This document shows, in pieces, positions 5,401 through 5,596 of a DNA stretch of 5,596 bases. Location of the stretch: the NCBI GenBank assembly GCA_045585835.1, contig JAZMZG010000018.1, positions 1-5,596 on the forward strand. The letters are read 5' to 3'. Source of the stretch: CALCTE01 sp045585835 (GTDB lineage: Bacteria; Bacillota; Clostridia; Oscillospirales; CAG-272). Within the stretch, counting starts at the first letter, position 1. Every line of letters starts with the position of its first letter. The translations under genes were made by a program, and so were the position numbers. The notes beneath the pieces are model-generated. The model made no database searches, had not been told where the DNA came from, and saw only the letters and a program-made list of their open reading frames with translations.

Positions 5401-5596
5401 CGAAAGAAAAGCAGACTTCCGTAACGGCGAAAACTATCAGATTACCATTACAAACGATAAGTTCACCTACGATCCTAAGACCAACACCATCGCCGTGCAT
5501 CCCGACGAGGACGATATAAAACTCACGGGTGAAATGATTGTTACTTGGAGAAAGCAACCGATGTCCTTTAGCTCCAAGGCAATCACACGCACCATC
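2423..5596 (+). CDS. Large secreted dockerin protein with InlB-type repeat and beta-rich body (3' end outside window)
   Basis: The frame is open for 1058 codons to the window edge. AAGGAGGG (2409-2416) lies 6 nt before the ATG. Residues 1-32 are a signal peptide with likely cleavage after VLA. Residues 40-105 are a type I dockerin with two complete calcium loops (D44-x-N46-x-D48...D55 and D77-x-N79-x-D81...D88), each followed by a helix ending IAGGY. Residues 110-176 are an InlB B-type repeat (FTVKFETGGG...FVGWCYD...MTLYANW). Residues 182-290 look like an Ig-like sandwich (SFTVKGDGGFKEGYSY...YNFTVHRD). A beta module occurs twice (346-406 and 445-505), followed by an acidic helical region (508-550). 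From about 620 to 920 the chain is mostly amphipathic beta strands (ITITLDVVVVFTIS, NFSVAFVVDMDAALSVGFDF, YTNLYGYFFYELHY). No catalytic, carbohydrate-binding, SLH or sortase motif is seen in the available part. It is probably retained at the surface by the cohesin protein encoded 12 nt upstream; an adhesin or structural role is inference. Confidence 0.93.
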   Translation, partial: MLKTKHSMLIRTLSMLLAVVILIGMVPTNVLAIEAKSNDYIPGDVNGDSLVNALDVNLVRRHIAGGYDVEINTLAADVNADGYVTAKDVTNLRKYIAGGYGVELLRGLERFTVKFETGGGTKIEDQIILEGTLISTLKKPYWAEHIFVGWCYDAALKQPVASTDKVTGNMTLYANWLEQVPLDTVDAVNFASAVDVSTDFAITVLSADPNMTADDVLAALDADDLSDPNAKDIITVSGTTGSFTVKGDGGFKEGYSYRIALLSDKLTFKDEDASARQYNFTVHRDKVMNLTMQGDIKYLPLNKVSNIVNDGQSVSTLDISLYQTDGENVTVTELSKGTFKYTGDTTVKVGDIVCVYEGEIPTNRDENTPKSELGDMAYLEITAVSGNTYTYESAEAEEVLFTPDVLPMPEAADTDNDANTVTVEDKYLDYSADIYSYMNLDSQTTVDVGDFFAFYTGDLGVESGDDAAKLTGYGKITKVKANGNDTTTITYIVVTWDDVESCMDVYTEEEMSAAELLEGMDTSEMESEIEQQAIDSGFAEEAALYLTSLSLATDNFNALSAGVNLEDYKVTLKDGSTVTPEQLKLMSGGSVEVEIKESSVKAKVGKNPTHLGDIAGTNADEKGITITLDVVVVFTISSEDSDSFIEIAVTGSFVEEVGVDFGVSAEAIWDVAIIIPYISDIKVSANVDTMNFTGVSFNATMVTKGEDSDNTSALDIATEIKALLKEMADGGEQSDDTQAKLVEAYSKLVTSDTDWVRVVEYNIVEIKKSVPFGIPLININFSVAFVVDMDAALSVGFDFEYIEGKRHVFTMSIKDRSAYSDTIDLQEKAYQFCFYSMGRIGLKAGIEMNFSISVISASLGSVGFEAGAGAYTNLYGYFFYELHYTESKGKDVSYSGALMIQVGIYLELGLEAKAIGGRYSARANLIDKEWKLYETGRRDNVLDFATDEEDVPEIIMKQFVRQVQLPDSFFNMDYLDLISGEAKQAVYNDWNDPERKADFRNGENYQITITNDKFTYDPKTNTIAVHPDEDDIKLTGEMIVTWRKQPMSFSSKAITRTI
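2552..2730 (+). repeat. Dockerin half-repeats conserved at DNA level (99-bp period)
   Basis: The two calcium-binding halves of the dockerin are 99 bp (33 codons) apart. ACATTGCAGGCGG occurs at 2607 and again at 2706, and the 25-bp blocks 2607-2631 and 2706-2730 agree at 22 positions. GACGTAAA also recurs at 2552 and 2651. Calcium-loop positions 10-11, which guide cohesin recognition in type I dockerins, are Ala-Leu in the first half and Ala-Lys in the second, so the two faces are not identical. Confidence 0.7.
3458..3937 (+). repeat. Duplicated beta module within the large dockerin protein
   Basis: Residues 346-406 and 445-505 share a pattern 99 residues apart: TV(K/D)VGD followed by two hydrophobic residues, then (V/F)Y(E/T)G(E/D)(I/L), a polar stretch of variable length, G(D/Y)...(E/K)IT(A/K)V, T-x-TY, and a final acidic/hydrophobic strand. 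Length and loop sequence have diverged, so this is an old protein-level duplication rather than a DNA repeat. The aromatic strand after VGD (IVCVYEG or FFAFYTG) is the best-conserved part. The module is not one I can name. Confidence 0.55.

Noticed and set aside
2423..5596. Large protein considered as a cellulosomal glycoside hydrolase
   Set aside because: Despite the dockerin, no catalytic domain or carbohydrate-binding module is recognisable in the 1058 residues seen; one could still lie beyond the window edge.

Overview
The window looks like a chromosomal segment of an anaerobic, gut- or rumen-type Clostridia (Oscillospiraceae/Lachnospiraceae-like). The reasons are strong AGGAGG-type ribosome binding sites, a MerR/GyrI-like regulator, InlB-type (Listeria-Bacteroides) repeats, and a cohesin and a dockerin encoded side by side. 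The taxonomic guess is inference; no marker gene is present.

Left part (1-1211). The 3' end of an unidentified plus-strand gene converges on a minus-strand gene for a MerR-family, drug-sensor-type regulator (177-959). A strong hairpin at 84-119 probably terminates transcription in both directions. The 252 bases upstream of the regulator hold a textbook MerR-type promoter pointing right: TTGACT, a 19-bp spacer, then TATAAT, with a dyad in the spacer. After it come an unusually structured leader with an 18-bp perfect palindrome and a separate 10-bp-arm inverted repeat, and a possible 24-codon leader ORF that ends in an ATGA overlap with the next gene.

Right part (1212-5596). Three plus-strand genes are packed as an operon. 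The first encodes a small zinc-ribbon protein (108 aa). It overlaps by 4 bp a membrane-anchored protein (291 aa) made of an N-terminal transmembrane helix, a Thr/Pro/Asp linker built from an 18-bp repeat, an InlB-type repeat and a C-terminal cohesin. Twelve bases later comes a very large secreted protein that stays open to the window edge (1058 codons seen). It has a signal peptide, an N-terminal type I dockerin, an InlB-type repeat, an Ig-like region, a duplicated beta module and a long stretch of amphipathic beta strands.

The simplest reading is a self-contained surface-display pair. The anchor's cohesin, held on the outer face of the membrane, would capture the dockerin at the N-terminus of the large protein. 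No catalytic or carbohydrate-binding domain is visible, so this does not look like a classical cellulosome. The large gene and the cohesin-dockerin pairing are the main points of interest; the link to the MerR regulator is suggested only by promoter position.
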